Counted from the stretch's first letter, positions 1 to 9,314 are shown. The stretch is DNA of 64,000 nt from Halodesulfovibrio sp. MK-HDV (GCF_009914765.1 NZ_WYDS01000014.1:1-64000), one strand, 5' to 3'. Made by a program: numbers and translations. The notes: a model not told the origin generated them from the sequence alone.

Positions 1-85
1 GTGTGCCGGCAAAAGCAGCGGTTCCCGGCATTGCAAATGCGATAACTGCAAATGCTAACACTGCAACTCTCAAAAGTGATTTCAT
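1..85 (-). CDS. Secreted protein, N-terminal signal peptide only (cut by left edge)
   Basis: Only the first 28 codons are present. They begin at an ATG preceded by a GGAG box six bases upstream; a second in-frame ATG two codons earlier lies directly against that box and is less likely. The visible residues are a lysine start, a long Ala/Val/Leu core and an AFA-type cleavage site, which is a classical Sec signal peptide. The gene starts 23 bases after the stop of the TolC-family gene and runs the same way, so it is probably the next gene of an efflux operon. In such operons this position often encodes the periplasmic adaptor or a metal-binding periplasmic protein, but nothing visible allows a choice. 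Confidence 0.6.
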   Translation of the reverse strand, partial: MKSLLRVAVLAFAVIAFAMPGTAAFAGT

Positions 86-108
86 TCTCATCTCCTCTCT
101 TTTCTGTG

Positions 109-1458
109 TTACTCAACTGTCACGTTGAGCTCTTTTTGCGGTAAGTCGAACCTTGTCATCGCCATTTTGTTCTTTTGTATGACAGGTAATTCTGTACCAA
201 CTAATTGTTCAAGTTGTGCAATGCGCTGTGCTTGGTCTGTTAGAGCACGCGCTTGAGCGATGTATAGCTCAAAATATGTGTTTTCTGCCGCGATGACCTC
301 TTCAAGGTCGACTTTGCCACTCTGATATGCCTCTAGGGTTACTTCAACGGATTGCTCCGCTTTAGGGAGCAGGCTTTCTTCATACAGAGTGATTTGTCGA
401 ATAGCATCGCGATAGCGATATAAAGCCAGCTCCAAATCGGCTAGAAGGATATCTTTGCGTCCCTTTTTTGCCTGAATAGCTACGAGCCTTTTTTCTCTTC
501 CTTCTTCAACGGCAGCGTCTCTGCCGTCCTGCCAAATAGGAATATTGAGGCTTACAGTGGCTATAACTGGATCATTACCGTTTTGGCTTGGATCACCGGA
601 ACGGGCTTTATCTGTGTAAATTGATTTTATTCCGAAGGTGAGGTCTGGATAATAATTTTTTTCTGCAAGAGTAATCTGTGCGTCTGCACCAGCGAGTTGT
701 TGGTCAAAGCTCAGCAGCTCAGGATTTGTTTGCTGAAGAAGCTTCCTGAGCATATCTTCTTCAACCTCTAACTGTAGCTCCGCCACTACCTTTGATAGAT
801 GCACTGCATCGTCAATATCTCGCCCCATAGCCGCGTTCAAACGAGCTTGAAGAGGAATATACATGTCTTTAAGTGAGGCTTTTCTATTTCGAGAAGAGTC
901 TAGTTCAACTTGTGTTCGGAGCACGTCTGAATACAAAGCATTGCCTGAAGAGTAGCGAGCACGAATTGTAGCTTCTAAAAATTCTAATAATTCGACCTGT
1001 TCTGTTGTAAGCTGGATAGCCCGTTGCAAGTAGAGCAACTCATAGTATGCTACTTTAACATTCCGGAATATCGTAGTTTTAATGCTATCCGCTTTTGCTT
1101 TAAATACATCCGCTTCGCGGAGTGCAATGTTTTCTTTTGCATCTAGCTTACCAATCCAAGGAAATTTTTGAGTAAGCGCATAACTCATGCGTTGTGGACC
1201 AACGCGTGTTTCAACAGGGACAATGTAGACACCAAAAGTGAATTGCGGGTCAGGCAGTGTAGAAACTTGTGGTGCCTTTTGAATTGCGGCTCTCCACTTA
1301 CTGAATGCAGATTGTAGCTCACCGTTATTTTCAGCCGCAATTTTTAGATAGGTAGGAAGTAAATTTTCAGCGGCGTCTTCTGCATATAATGCTTGTACGC
1401 TAAAAAACAATAGCGCCACACTCATCAAAAATGTTCGTGCAATCATTTGTTTTCCCAT
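109..1458 (-). CDS. TolC-family outer-membrane efflux channel (CusC/CzcC-like)
   Basis: A 449-residue outer-membrane factor of tripartite efflux. It has an N-terminal signal peptide ending near LYAEDA (residues 1-27), then two copies of the helical-hairpin outer-membrane efflux domain (roughly 35-220 and 240-430), rich in Ala, Gln, Leu and Glu coiled-coil heptads with the usual RY..G and Y..G.V turn motifs. The stretch YALTQKFPWIGK near residue 93 is typical of the heavy-metal (CusC/CzcC) branch rather than the drug-pump branch. Length fits the family. An alternative start at 1446 lacks only four residues; neither has a strong ribosome site. It precedes a secreted-protein gene cut by the edge, so the pump and adaptor genes probably lie to the left. 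The metal/drug choice is inference. Confidence 0.85.
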   Translation of the reverse strand: MGKQMIARTFLMSVALLFFSVQALYAEDAAENLLPTYLKIAAENNGELQSAFSKWRAAIQKAPQVSTLPDPQFTFGVYIVPVETRVGPQRMSYALTQKFPWIGKLDAKENIALREADVFKAKADSIKTTIFRNVKVAYYELLYLQRAIQLTTEQVELLEFLEATIRARYSSGNALYSDVLRTQVELDSSRNRKASLKDMYIPLQARLNAAMGRDIDDAVHLSKVVAELQLEVEEDMLRKLLQQTNPELLSFDQQLAGADAQITLAEKNYYPDLTFGIKSIYTDKARSGDPSQNGNDPVIATVSLNIPIWQDGRDAAVEEGREKRLVAIQAKKGRKDILLADLELALYRYRDAIRQITLYEESLLPKAEQSVEVTLEAYQSGKVDLEEVIAAENTYFELYIAQARALTDQAQRIAQLEQLVGTELPVIQKNKMAMTRFDLPQKELNVTVE

Positions 1459-2010
1459 GTGTTTTGTTTGTCAGGAAATCGCATTTCAATATTAAGAAAG
1501 CATAATCAGTAAGTTATGACATACAGTATTCTTTAACACCATGCAGAAATATTATTGTTAGCGCCATTGTATTAATGAGTTTTTGTAAAGGATTGCTAAA
1601 CGTTGCTTCTGATTATGTAAGCAAAGCATAGGCCAAACTGGCCAATCCTTACTATTTTAGTCAGATATAGAACGGTATTTATTTTTATTCAAGCCCCCCT
1701 CTTGAAATTGTATAAAAAGTATACAGTTCAAGACCCTTCCCCTCCTGCTATGTTCATTTTTTTTACAGTAGAAAGAAGTTTGCGAGCGTCAGGCTTGAAG
1801 GTCATTACGTAGTAGGTAAGTGGAATTGTACATCCAGCTTTAAGCATCAGTGAGACAAGGGGGCCGTTCTTTGAATGTTTCACGCGTTCGCAATTAAGAA
1901 TAATCCTTACATGTGGGCTGCTATGAGTGCTATCATTAGTTCTTGTTATGTTAGAAGGTGTACTATTTTTAGGCACCATAAATTTCTAATTGTGGCGAGG
2001 ACGAATAATT
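1459..2010. other. Intergenic region between divergent genes
   Basis: This is an AT-rich divergent promoter region between the efflux channel gene and the phosphatase gene. A minus-strand reading frame of 83 codons (1728-1979) exists, but it lacks a ribosome-binding site and recognisable domains, so it is not called. No terminator or clear palindrome was seen. Confidence 0.5.
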
Positions 2011-4044
2011 ATGCCTATCCGCATTAAAATTCTGATTATCCTGCTATTAACGACAATTCCCCCTGCTCTTTTCTTGCGTGTAAACAGCATGCAATCGATG
2101 AATCAGCTGGCAGAAAACGTTGAATCACGAACAGAAACTATACTTCTTAATAATATTAGCATGCTACTGCTGCGTGTTGCTGAGGGGCAAGCGCATCTTC
2201 TAAAGCGTGAAGGGCAACTTATTAATACGGTCTTAAGCATTCTTGCTAACGATGCCAGCATAACATTATCGTCGTCACCGCAATCAGCAAAAAAAAGTAC
2301 GATTCTTCCAATGTATGAAATGGAAAGTCCTAAAGGCATGGCTGACAGGGGGGGCGCATGCATGTCCTCTTCTTCACCAAAAACTAAGGATAATTTCAAA
2401 TTATTACTTCCTTCGCTCGAAAAATTTGCGGATTTATATCCCGAGTTGATTCTTTGGCAGCGTGTACGACTTTTGGATAGTTCTCAGCTTTTTTTTCCTA
2501 CAAAAAAAGCTGAACATTCTGAGGATCAATGTTTGTTTGGTGAACCCCCTCTGCCTGCGATCGCAGGAGAAACATCGTGGTCACCGCCCCTGCACGATCC
2601 TCTATTCAAAAGATCGATATTTACAGCTACTCAGAATATTTATTCAAAGGACACAAAAATTGGGTCTGTTACAATTGCAGTACCTGTGCATACGCTCCTG
2701 CGTTCTCCCGGGAATCTGTCTAAATTTTCGCCTAATGTTACGTCCTATCTTGTTGATGCAACAGCAGAAGGCGATGAGCTTATAATTTTTGCTGTTAGAA
2801 CACCGAAAGATCAAGGTGGAAGGTGGTTTAGTTCTCCAGAAGACAACCTTGCGCTTGATAAAAAAACGCTCAGTCAAATTTCAGGGGATGTTGTACTTGG
2901 GAAGGCTGGTTTACTTAGTGCGATTGTTGATGATGAAAGCCTGTTAATAGCCTACGCACCGCTTAAAATAGGTGGTGCAACTTTGCTTATCACCGTTCCA
3001 CGTATAGACATTGTCAATGATGCCTCTGAAGAGACAGATATTATTAGAGCTATCTTTTCTAAACAAATGGACACGTCGCATCTGCTGTTGAGTGGAACTC
3101 TTTTGCTCTTGGGAATTGTCGCAATTATTTTGTCTATCTCGTTGAGCAAGAGTATCTATAAACTGGTTCATGCTGTGCGCGCCGTGAGTGCTGGTGATTT
3201 TTCAGTACGCATTCGAAATGTTGGACAAGATGAGATTGGAGAACTGGGAAAAGCTATTAATGAAATGGTACCTACGTTAGAAGAAAACGTTCATTTAAAA
3301 AGTTCGCTTCAGTTGGCAAGCGTTGTGCAGCAAAGCTTATTGCCCAAGCAGGCACCTACTCCAGCCTCTTTTGATATAGCTGGAGCAAGTTACTATTGCG
3401 CAGAAACCGGTGGAGACTACTACGATTTCATCGCCTGTGCATCCGGAAGTGCTTCTCAGCTTACTATGGCAGTTGGGGATGTTGTTGGTCACGGTATTCC
3501 TGCTGCGTTGCTTATGGCGACAGCGCGAGCGTATTTACGATCTAGTGCAAATAACGACTTCACCCTGTCCGAAGTGACCCGTAAGACAAACGAACTGGTT
3601 GTGTGCGATACCTATGGCTCCGGCCAGTTTATGACACTCTTTCTTGCTTCGTTAGATACTTTAAAAAACACATTTACCTGGACACGGGCAGGACATGACG
3701 CAGCGATTGTGTATCGTGGGTCAGAATCCCGTTTTATTGAGTTTAAAGGGATTGGAAGCACAGCCCTTGGTGTGAAGTATGATGCAAGGTACACAGAAAA
3801 TACAGAGCAGCTTTTCCCCGAAGACATCATCGTCATTGCTACTGATGGAATATGGGAAGCACGATCTCCTGAAGGTGTGATGTTCGGTAAAAAACTTATG
3901 GAGACTATTATTCGTGATAATGCCTCGCTTTCGGCAGAAAAGCTTATTGAAAAATTACATACTAGTGCTCTGAATTTTACCAAGCTCTCGAGCCTTGAAG
4001 ATGACTTCACTTGTCTTGTTATAAAGTTCCGTAAGAAAAGTTAG
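2011..4044 (+). CDS. Membrane sensor with HAMP and SpoIIE-type PP2C phosphatase domain
   Basis: About 677 residues, starting at the ATG ten bases after GAGG (a GTG/TTG-type start 21 bases upstream has no such box). Order: transmembrane helix (residues 5-25), a large extracytoplasmic sensor region (about 30-355), a second membrane helix (about 360-378), HAMP linker (about 378-430), and a SpoIIE/RsbU-type Ser/Thr phosphatase domain (about 450-677) with metal-binding motifs TGGDYYDF, GDVVGHG and ATDGIWEA. Proteins of this design dephosphorylate anti-sigma-factor antagonists (STAS proteins) in partner-switching pathways, coupling an external signal to sigma factor or other output. No STAS or anti-sigma kinase gene is adjacent, so the partner is unknown. 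A strong terminator follows. Confidence 0.88.
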   Translation: MPIRIKILIILLLTTIPPALFLRVNSMQSMNQLAENVESRTETILLNNISMLLLRVAEGQAHLLKREGQLINTVLSILANDASITLSSSPQSAKKSTILPMYEMESPKGMADRGGACMSSSSPKTKDNFKLLLPSLEKFADLYPELILWQRVRLLDSSQLFFPTKKAEHSEDQCLFGEPPLPAIAGETSWSPPLHDPLFKRSIFTATQNIYSKDTKIGSVTIAVPVHTLLRSPGNLSKFSPNVTSYLVDATAEGDELIIFAVRTPKDQGGRWFSSPEDNLALDKKTLSQISGDVVLGKAGLLSAIVDDESLLIAYAPLKIGGATLLITVPRIDIVNDASEETDIIRAIFSKQMDTSHLLLSGTLLLLGIVAIILSISLSKSIYKLVHAVRAVSAGDFSVRIRNVGQDEIGELGKAINEMVPTLEENVHLKSSLQLASVVQQSLLPKQAPTPASFDIAGASYYCAETGGDYYDFIACASGSASQLTMAVGDVVGHGIPAALLMATARAYLRSSANNDFTLSEVTRKTNELVVCDTYGSGQFMTLFLASLDTLKNTFTWTRAGHDAAIVYRGSESRFIEFKGIGSTALGVKYDARYTENTEQLFPEDIIVIATDGIWEARSPEGVMFGKKLMETIIRDNASLSAEKLIEKLHTSALNFTKLSSLEDDFTCLVIKFRKKS

Positions 4045-4054
4045 GTAAAGCAAT

Positions 4055-4094
4055 AATAAAGCCGGATGGGTACTTTTCCACATTCGGCTTTATT
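4055..4094. terminator. Bidirectional-looking intrinsic terminator
   Basis: The arms AATAAAGCCGGATG and CATTCGGCTTTATT pair over 14 bases with one G-T, around a 12-base loop. The hairpin lies 10 bases after the phosphatase gene. Its A/T-rich ends serve as U-tracts in either direction. Confidence 0.7.
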
Positions 4095-4205
4095 ACTTGC
4101 CAAGATTACTATAAGTCATGCGTGTACGTTTTTTTTGGTATAAGCAGTGTCGAATACGTAACTGCTCTTCCCTCTTGATCTTCATGAAAAGTCGATAAGG
4201 ACAAT

Positions 4206-4643
4206 ATGTCAGAAAAAGAAACGCTTGGTTGGAAAGAATGGGCATCACTACCGGACTTCAGTATCTCATGCATTCTTGCAAAAATAGATACTGGTGCTCG
4301 AACTTCTTCACTCCACACAATAGATGAAGAGATCTTCATTAAGGACAATGTAGAGTGGATTCGATTTACAATTGCGCTCGATTCACGCGAAAACAGAACT
4401 GTTTCAGCAGAAGCCCCGCTCATGGCAAGGCGTTCTGTCACTAATTCCAGCGGTCAGACAGAAGAACGATTTGTTATTGAAGCCCTAATTTCCATTGGCG
4501 ACTGGCGCAGTTTAGCAGAGATTACCCTAACTCGTCGTAGAGGGATGAAGTGTCGAATGCTTGTTGGTCGCACTGCCATATCTGGAACTGCTATAGTTGA
4601 CCCAGAGCACACGTTTTTACATCAAGCCCCCTTATGTGGCTAA
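4206..4643 (+). CDS. RimB-like retropepsin-fold peptidase (ATP-dependent zinc protease family)
   Basis: A cytoplasmic protein of 145 residues with the signature KIDTGARTSSLH at residues 26-37, where D28 in the DTGA triad is the aspartate expected of the retropepsin fold. The rest matches the compact beta-rich PF05618 family, including the C-terminal GRTAISGTAIVDP segment. Family members called RimB or ATP-dependent zinc protease often accompany RimK-type ATP-grasp ligases and act on glutamate-modified substrates, although the zinc and ATP labels are historical. No rimK gene is nearby, so the substrate is unknown. It stands alone between a terminator and a long gene-free stretch. Confidence 0.82.
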   Translation: MSEKETLGWKEWASLPDFSISCILAKIDTGARTSSLHTIDEEIFIKDNVEWIRFTIALDSRENRTVSAEAPLMARRSVTNSSGQTEERFVIEALISIGDWRSLAEITLTRRRGMKCRMLVGRTAISGTAIVDPEHTFLHQAPLCG

Positions 4644-5217
4644 CGAGCTACTTGCTGTTGTCTTTTTAAATTACAGTCGATTGCCTTGAAATTTATTTTT
4701 CCTCTCCTTCCTTCTGTCCATTCGCTCCCCCAAAAACACCTTTGCTGAATAAGTATGGAGCAAGAGGACGTTGTAGCCCTTCGCGCCTTTTGGGTGAAAA
4801 GACGTTACCTCGTTGCTCTCTTCGTCTTATCTCTACCTAGATGATAGGCAGTAAGAACTGGTATCTCGCAAGAATATTTTCTTTTTTTATTTGTAACAGT
4901 CCTGTAATTTTAGCAATTTTCGGTATAGTTAAATAAAAAGAAAAATTTTTTCGAAAAACTTGCCTTGACAGTTGGTTGAATTAGATCTTAAAAGGCTTTT
5001 CATGTTGATAACGGATTTCATTTTCAGAAGTCGATTGATAAATACGTGAGTGAATTCTCTTACTTCAGTGCCGCTATTAGCCAAGTGGTACTGTAATGAG
5101 ATCAGGATTCGCACAACCTTGCGTATCGTATTCTTTTGTCTCAACTTGTTGAAAATGAATTTCATAATCATACATCCAATCTGTCTTGGAATACGTGAAT
5201 TAAGAAGGTAAAATTTA
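4644..5217. other. Gene-free region upstream of the porin (possible long 5' leader)
   Basis: 574 bases without a credible gene. The stretch just before the porin is AT-rich and could be a long untranslated leader if the candidate promoter at 4965-4993 is used, giving about 220 bases of leader. No riboswitch, hairpin with a U-tract or small gene with a ribosome site was recognised. Confidence 0.45.
4965..4993 (+). promoter_or_regulatory. Candidate sigma-70 promoter of the porin
   Basis: A perfect TTGACA (4965-4970) is followed after 17 bases by TTAAAA, a weak -10 match. It is the only good -35 box in the region upstream of this presumably highly expressed gene. Confidence 0.35.
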
Positions 5218-6441
5218 ATGAAACGCTTTATTGTACTAGCTCTCGCTACTTGCATGATTCTTAGTGTCGCTGCTGGCGCTTCTGCTGCTGAATTTAAGGC
5301 TTCCGGTTCTATGTGGGCCGGTTTCGATTACATCAACACTGATGGTTCTGACGATGATACCAACAACTTTATCCAGAGAATGGATACTCAGGTAGACATC
5401 ATTGCTTCCGAAAATCTTTCCGGTACTGTGCTCTTCCGTATTGAGCAGACATGGGGACAGGCAAACGAAAATGTTGGCGCAGGTTCCGGCGGTGCTATTG
5501 GTGCTGACGGCGTTAACGTTAGCACACTTCGCGCTTACATCGACTTCCTCGTACCTTCCACAGAAATTAGAGTTCGCGCTGGTATTCAGGGACTGGGTCT
5601 TCCTGGTGCTGTAACTGCGTCTGGCGTACTTGATAACGACGTTGCTGCAATTGTTGCTTCTCAGTCTTTTGACAACGTAGCTGTTACAGCTTTCTTTGCA
5701 CGCCCATACGATTCTGACGGTACTGATGATGCAACCATGGATCTCTTTGGTGGTATTGTTGCGGCAGATCTTGGCGTTGCGACTGTTTCTCCATACTTTC
5801 TGTTTGCAAACGTAACCGATAAGGTGGATGCAGACGGCGAAATTTTTGAAGATAATATGTACTGGGTAGGTGCTTCTCTTGAGGCTGCTCCAGTAGAAAA
5901 TCTCGCATTAGCATTTGACGGTGTATTCGGTAAAGAAAACGGTAAAGACGGCGGTTTCGCAATTGCCGGTAAAGCTGCTTACACTACCAGCATGATGGTT
6001 CCTGCAATCGTTGGTTGGTATGCTTCCGGAAACGACGACGATGGTGAAGGTCGTATGCCTAGCATCGATGATGATGACTTCAGCATGACTACTCTTGTTG
6101 GTGCTGGTGCTATGGGACCAGATAGCGATAACATTTTCGGTAGTGCTCTTGGTAAATGGGGTCTTGGTCTTCAGCTTGAAGAACTTACCTTCATTGAAAA
6201 GCTTAGCCACACTGTACGCCTCACCTACATTCAGGGTACAAACGAAGACTCTGACAGCATTAGCAGCTGGGGTGAAGACGATCGTGCAACCGAAATTGAT
6301 GTTGCATCCGTTTACAGCATTTACGACAACCTCGACCTCCTTGTTGATTTTGCATACGCAGTCACCGACTTTGATGCCGGTTCTGCTAAAGATGTAGATA
6401 ACGTATTCAAAGCTGCTGCACTCATTCAGTACAATTTCTAA
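5218..6441 (+). CDS. Outer-membrane homotrimeric porin (Desulfovibrio type)
   Basis: A 407-residue general porin. The signal peptide is MKRFIVLALA..GASAA (cleavage about residue 23-24). The mature protein has alternating short hydrophobic strands with acidic loops (runs of D and G such as GSDDDTNN and NDDDGEGR), and it ends in a phenylalanine after YNF, the C-terminal signal for outer-membrane insertion. Its length and loop pattern match the porin that is the dominant outer-membrane protein in Desulfovibrionaceae, which admits small hydrophilic solutes and probably trimerises. Strong regular codon use and an efficient terminator suggest high expression. AGAAGG lies nine bases before the ATG. 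It appears monocistronic. Confidence 0.92.
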   Translation: MKRFIVLALATCMILSVAAGASAAEFKASGSMWAGFDYINTDGSDDDTNNFIQRMDTQVDIIASENLSGTVLFRIEQTWGQANENVGAGSGGAIGADGVNVSTLRAYIDFLVPSTEIRVRAGIQGLGLPGAVTASGVLDNDVAAIVASQSFDNVAVTAFFARPYDSDGTDDATMDLFGGIVAADLGVATVSPYFLFANVTDKVDADGEIFEDNMYWVGASLEAAPVENLALAFDGVFGKENGKDGGFAIAGKAAYTTSMMVPAIVGWYASGNDDDGEGRMPSIDDDDFSMTTLVGAGAMGPDSDNIFGSALGKWGLGLQLEELTFIEKLSHTVRLTYIQGTNEDSDSISSWGEDDRATEIDVASVYSIYDNLDLLVDFAYAVTDFDAGSAKDVDNVFKAAALIQYNF

Positions 6442-6480
6442 ACACTAACTACGTATTCCAAAACAGACAGTTTCTTGAAA

Positions 6481-6510
6481 AGAGCCACTTAGCCAGTGGC
6501 TCTTTTTTAT
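6481..6510 (+). terminator. Intrinsic terminator of the porin gene
   Basis: A perfect 9-base stem, AGAGCCACT with AGTGGCTCT, and a 5-base loop are followed by six T, 39 bases after the porin stop. Confidence 0.85.
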
Positions 6511-6827
6511 ATCCAGTAAAGCTGTTTTTATTCTGCCCGATTCAATTACGTTTATCTTGTGTGCATCCGAAACGTATTGCTCCTCTTGTGCCTTCGTTCA
6601 TTTTCTACTCGCCAGTCGAACAAATTCCTGCTTTACGTAATAATCAGCACTCGTTTGTTTTTCAATCTATACTGGAGAACTACCAGTCAGAATATACAAT
6701 GAAGTAATTACGTTGAAGTTCTATGCAGCAGCCAACTACATGTTTGAGTCGGTTACTTTTATACCCGACCTAGACGTTGGGTGTAATGCATAATATTTTA
6801 TCTGTTACGCAACCTGCGGAGAATTTA
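6511..6827. other. Intergenic region upstream of the carboxylate transporter
   Basis: No gene is seen. The transporter reading frame extends upstream to a TTG at 6777, but the GGAG box at 6818-6821 points to the ATG at 6828. No clear promoter or operator was identified. Confidence 0.4.
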
Positions 6828-8234
6828 ATGGGCAAATATATATTAAAGTTTTCCCCCGTCATTGTTGCCATAATTATGGCCTTATTCCCTTCTCCGGCAG
6901 GATTGTCGCCCGAAGGATGGTACTTTCTCAGTATTTTCATTGGCGTCATTATCGGGCTAATTATTGAGCCAATCCCCGCCGCTCTTGTCGGGCTTTTAGG
7001 CGTATCTATCGTAGCAGCGTTGGGTTTGGTTGACCCGAATCCCACTGCCAGTAGAAATTGGGCGCTATCCGGTTTTTCTAATGGCGTTATCTGGCTAATA
7101 TTTTCTGCTTTTATGTTTGCTCTGGGGTATCAAAAGACCGGTTTGGGGAAGCGTATCAGTTTAGTTCTGATTAAGTATTTAGGGAAAAGCACACTTGGGC
7201 TTGGCTACGCAATTGCATTTTCAGATGCCATTCTCGCACCCTTTATGCCTTCTAATACAGCTCGAAGCGCAGGTACCATTTATCCGATTGTGAGTAACAT
7301 TCCGCTGATGTTCAATTCCACTCCAGATCATGAACCACGCAAGATCGGTTCGTATCTGACATGGGTTGCTATTGCGGCAACGTGTGTCACAAGTTCTATG
7401 TTTTTAACCGCACTCGCCCCAAACCTGCTTGCTATTGATCTTATTGCTCAAACGACCAACGTTCAAATTTCATGGGGACAATGGGCGAAAGTGATGATTC
7501 CCGCCATGTTCCCTCTTTTTATTCTCACACCTTGGTTGGCATACGTGATTTACCCGCCGACGCAAAAAACATCACCAGAAGCGCCATTGTGGGCAAAAAA
7601 AGAATTGGAAAAGCTTGGGGCTATTACTCGAAAAGAGCTCATGATGCTTGGGTACGCGGTATTGGCACTTATTTTTTGGATTTTTGGTAAAGAACTTGGC
7701 GTTAACAGCACCGTTGCAGCCATCTTGGTTCTGTCCTTAATGGTTTTAAGTGACATCATCACGTGGGAAGATGTCATTAGCAATAAAAGTGCGTGGAACG
7801 TTCTTATCTGGTTTGCAACACTGGTTGCGATGGCTTCCGGACTGAGTAAAACCGGTGTTCTTTCATGGATTGGCAATCTTAGCTCAAGTTACTTGCAGGG
7901 GCTGCCACCATTTACAGTAGCTCTGTTCCTCGTCCTTATGTTCTTTATGCTTCACTATTTCTTTGCAAGCACCACCGCCCATACTACTGCCCTCATGCCT
8001 TTATTTATGGTAACTGCCACCGTGCTGTTACCTGCTGAGATGATCCCACAAATTGCACTTATGCTTGCGGGTAGCCTTGGTCTCATGGGTATTATTACTC
8101 CGTATGCAACGGGGCCATCCCCTATATGGTATGGGTCAGGATTTATCAGTCAGGCTCGCTGGTGGTTCCTGGGTGCCATCTTCGGTGCTCTTTATTTAGC
8201 TTCTATGCTAATTTTGACAGCTTTATACGTTTAA
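6828..8234 (+). CDS. SLC13/DASS-family anion symporter or antiporter (CitT/TtdT-like)
   Basis: A 468-residue inner-membrane protein with about 12 hydrophobic segments and motifs of the divalent anion:sodium symporter superfamily: PSNTARSAGTIYPIV near residue 140 (the SNT substrate/sodium loop) and STTAHTTALMPLF near residue 385 (second symmetrical hairpin). This branch includes CitT, TtdT and plant DiT1, which exchange or import citrate, succinate, tartrate, malate or 2-oxoglutarate. The exact substrate cannot be read. The start is chosen for GGAG six bases upstream. It is followed by a strong terminator, and a decayed second copy of its 3' end lies 2 kb downstream, so this gene was once part of a tandem pair. 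Confidence 0.88.
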   Translation: MGKYILKFSPVIVAIIMALFPSPAGLSPEGWYFLSIFIGVIIGLIIEPIPAALVGLLGVSIVAALGLVDPNPTASRNWALSGFSNGVIWLIFSAFMFALGYQKTGLGKRISLVLIKYLGKSTLGLGYAIAFSDAILAPFMPSNTARSAGTIYPIVSNIPLMFNSTPDHEPRKIGSYLTWVAIAATCVTSSMFLTALAPNLLAIDLIAQTTNVQISWGQWAKVMIPAMFPLFILTPWLAYVIYPPTQKTSPEAPLWAKKELEKLGAITRKELMMLGYAVLALIFWIFGKELGVNSTVAAILVLSLMVLSDIITWEDVISNKSAWNVLIWFATLVAMASGLSKTGVLSWIGNLSSSYLQGLPPFTVALFLVLMFFMLHYFFASTTAHTTALMPLFMVTATVLLPAEMIPQIALMLAGSLGLMGIITPYATGPSPIWYGSGFISQARWWFLGAIFGALYLASMLILTALYV

Positions 8235-8251
8235 CCCTCCATTCAAAAAAG

Positions 8252-8287
8252 AAAAAAGGTCTGCATTTTCGTGCAGGCCTTTTTTTC
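8252..8287 (+). terminator. Intrinsic terminator after the transporter
   Basis: The stem AAAAAAGGTCTGCA with TGCAGGCCTTTTTT surrounds a 6-base loop and carries a T-run. A diverged copy occurs at 10443-10480. Confidence 0.85.
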
Positions 8288-8434
8288 TGGTAATGGAATG
8301 TCCGACATAACCTTTTGGACGACGATTCTCCGATCCTTTTCAAATTATACCAAACGACCAAACAAAATAAATGGATACCGATGCTTCAGTACAATTTTGA
8401 TCTGCTCGAAATCCGCTATAATTCCATTTGGCAT

Positions 8435-8644
8435 TCAATCCTCCACAAGGCGCTTGCCCAAATCCGCCATTCCTCCACAGTAAGTGGCCATGATTGCGAC
8501 TGCCTCCCAGTCTGATAGACGATATCTTGTGAATCTAGGAAGTTCGAATGCGTCCCCAACGCAGAGGAATAACCCGAAACGATGGTATGGTTTGACACGC
8601 TTCCATGAAAACCGAAAAATTCTTCCAGAACAGAATAGCAGTCC
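8435..8644 (-). pseudogene. Uncharacterised gene remnant (about 69 codons, no start)
   Basis: Directly downstream of the DUF2867 gene, this minus-strand frame reads as plausible soluble protein (for example FELPRFTRYRLSDWEAVA and MATYCGGMADLGKRLVED) to a TGA stop. It has no start codon after the upstream in-frame stop. An overlapping frame with an ATG (8416-8658) reads less like protein. It may be the 3' end of a lost gene, brought in with the neighbouring remnants. Family not recognised; it could also be chance. Confidence 0.3.
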
Positions 8645-8662
8645 CTAGTTAAAACCAAAATC

Positions 8663-9295
8663 CTATTCGGGCACCTTTTGCGCTTCCCAGTGTTCCATGC
8701 ATTTTCTGAAAATATGGGGGTAGACGATGAAATGGCGGAATGGCCGGATGCACCTCATGTAAAACGCACTGAAAGCGGTCCTATGCTTAATGTACACCGC
8801 AAGGCGAACCTTCCACTTACCTTCTCCCGAGGGAGACCAAGCATAATGCATTAATGTATGCTCGGTGGAATTGGAGAGTTCGTGGAGCGTTTCGTCCTCG
8901 AAGGTATACACTGGTCTGAAGTCCATAAAGTCTCGTGTTGAGATGTCCATCGCGCGTTCCGGCGTGTCTTTCTCAAAATCGCTTTCCTGCAAACGATCGC
9001 GAAGGCTCTTGTCCCCGCAGCCCGGGATAGGGAGACTATTCATGTTATTATCGATGCGAAATAACGCCCCGAAAAGTTTTCGCATCCTGAATAGCATTCC
9101 AGTCAAGGAGCCATCATAAATGCTCTTCATCGTAGGCTCAATGGCGGATTTCTGGAACAAATGTAAATTGACCCCGTCCTTTGCGCCGAATTCGTAGGGG
9201 AACTCCCAAGTATCCTCGAGTAGAAAATCGGACGCTAATGAACGGACCCTCCAGTTGAATTTGGTATGCGTAGCAGTCGCGGCAGTAAAATTCAT
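8663..9295 (-). CDS. DUF2867-domain protein
   Basis: A 210-residue cytoplasmic protein with no signal peptide. The C-terminal half carries the pattern of DUF2867: an ELSNSTEHTLMHYAWS strand pair, then a KWKVRLAVYIKHRT segment and the closing RPFRHFIVYPHIFR motif (about residues 170-200). The first half holds the family's N-terminal region (LLEDTWEFPYEFGA). The biochemical role of DUF2867 is unknown; the domain also occurs fused behind NAD-dependent epimerases. The gene has its own AAGGA box and a good promoter (9315-9344), so it may be expressed. It sits alone among broken genes between a transporter and that transporter's decayed copy, which suggests horizontal arrival. Confidence 0.62.
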   Translation of the reverse strand: MNFTAATATHTKFNWRVRSLASDFLLEDTWEFPYEFGAKDGVNLHLFQKSAIEPTMKSIYDGSLTGMLFRMRKLFGALFRIDNNMNSLPIPGCGDKSLRDRLQESDFEKDTPERAMDISTRDFMDFRPVYTFEDETLHELSNSTEHTLMHYAWSPSGEGKWKVRLAVYIKHRTAFSAFYMRCIRPFRHFIVYPHIFRKCMEHWEAQKVPE

Positions 9296-9314
9296 AGTTA
9301 TTCCTTTGTATGAT

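Noticed and set aside
1728-1979. 83-codon minus-strand reading frame before the phosphatase gene
   Set aside because: No ribosome site, no recognised domain; occupies a divergent promoter region.
8416-8658. 80-codon minus-strand frame with ATG
   Set aside because: An overlapping frame (8435-8644) reads more like protein; neither has homology that I can name, so only the latter is noted as a remnant.
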